From NCBI GenBank assembly GCA_011049095.1, contig DSDE01000463.1, positions 1 to 6,643 of the forward strand: DNA of 6,643 nucleotides, in the 5' to 3' direction. How positions within the stretch are numbered: the first letter of the stretch is position 1; every line of letters begins with the position of its first letter. The notes under the pieces were generated by a model. It was not told the origin of the DNA, did not search any database, and was given only the letters and a program-made list of their open reading frames with translations. This stretch comes from Fidelibacterota bacterium. Its GTDB lineage: Bacteria > Fidelibacterota > Fidelibacteria > Fidelibacterales > DSDE01. Both the position numbers and the translations under genes were made by a program. Positions 6,453-6,643 of the stretch are shown piece after piece.

Positions 6453-6528
6453 TTTTTTTTCATCTACTCCCCTTTGCCTATTTTTCATAAGTTTAGCAAT
6501 ATATATGCCATTGCCCTTTTGCTTATAG

Positions 6529-6552
6529 TGTTTTTCGAAATATGGAAAAACA
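6529..6552. promoter_or_regulatory. 8-bp inverted repeat upstream of the methionine gamma-lyase-type gene, possible operator
   Basis: Perfect inverted repeat TGTTTTTC-N8-GAAAAACA (plus-strand arms 6529-6536 and 6545-6552). On the minus strand it is followed one base later by TATAAG (6522-6527), a possible -10 box, so the palindrome would overlap the -35 to -10 interval where a repressor could bind. No good -35 is visible. The remaining upstream sequence to the window edge is AT-rich and shows no convincing gene. Confidence 0.35.
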
Positions 6553-6643
6553 ATAAAATATTTTTTGATTCTTTCTATTTAGCAGAACAAGAGGGGCGAC
6601 CCAAAGCCAGAAACAGTCCCATATCTTATTGATAATATAGATG

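Noticed and set aside
6441..6488. 16-codon N-terminal extension of the methionine gamma-lyase-type protein from the ATG at 6488
   Set aside because: It lacks a ribosome binding site, is very rich in Lys, Glu and Arg, and contains the strong GAGGGGG site of the downstream ATG.
6609..6625. GATATGG ... GTTTCT on the minus strand, reminiscent of purine-riboswitch core strings
   Set aside because: The spacing between the strings is too short, no flanking P1, P2 or P3 helices can be drawn, and the downstream gene is not in purine metabolism.
6414..6632. 72-codon plus-strand frame across the upstream region of the methionine gamma-lyase-type gene
   Set aside because: It overlaps that gene's start in antisense, has a low-complexity Phe/Ile-rich translation caused by AT-rich DNA, and has no ribosome binding site.

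Overview
The window is an ordinary, gene-dense bacterial chromosome segment. Six protein-coding genes all lie on the minus strand, so transcription runs from high to low coordinates. The DNA is moderately AT-rich, Shine-Dalgarno sites are purine-rich (GAGGAG, AAGGAG, GAGGGGG), and all genes have close bacterial relatives. I see no phage, insertion sequence, CRISPR array, tRNA or rRNA. The gene set (a Clostridium symbiosum-like glutamate dehydrogenase, a methionine gamma-lyase-type enzyme and an ALDH7-family semialdehyde dehydrogenase) suits an organism that ferments or catabolises amino acids, possibly an anaerobe. The phylum cannot be fixed from this sequence alone.

Layout in transcription order. 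(1) 6489-6643 is an AT-rich upstream region with an 8-bp inverted repeat but no convincing gene. (2) 5268-6440 is a Cys/Met-metabolism PLP enzyme of methionine gamma-lyase type; its start is best placed 16 codons inside the longest reading frame. (3) 3880-5220 is a hexameric glutamate dehydrogenase, 47 bp downstream and probably co-transcribed, ending at a clear intrinsic terminator (3822-3854). (4) 2190-3719 is an ALDH7 (antiquitin/AmaB-like) aldehyde dehydrogenase with its own sigma-70-type promoter (3775-3803). (5) 1445-2188 is rsmI, (6) 819-1445 is upp, and (7) 1-806 is the start of a voltage-gated-type potassium channel with a C-terminal zinc ribbon, cut by the window edge. rsmI and upp overlap as TAATG and the channel starts 12 bp after upp, so these three look like one translationally coupled unit.

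How the genes fit together. The first two enzymes both release ammonia and a 2-oxo acid (2-oxobutyrate from methionine, 2-oxoglutarate from glutamate), and the third oxidises an amino-acid-derived semialdehyde. Together they suggest an amino-acid catabolic neighbourhood. The second block is housekeeping: 16S rRNA methylation, uracil salvage and ion transport.

I did not find an undescribed system. The points most worth checking are the rsmI start region (an 11-bp hairpin with a GAAA loop, a tiny out-of-frame ORF with a better ribosome binding site, and an alternative TTG start), the coenzyme type of the glutamate dehydrogenase, the Gly-for-Cys change in the methionine gamma-lyase-like enzyme, and the zinc-ribbon tail on the channel.
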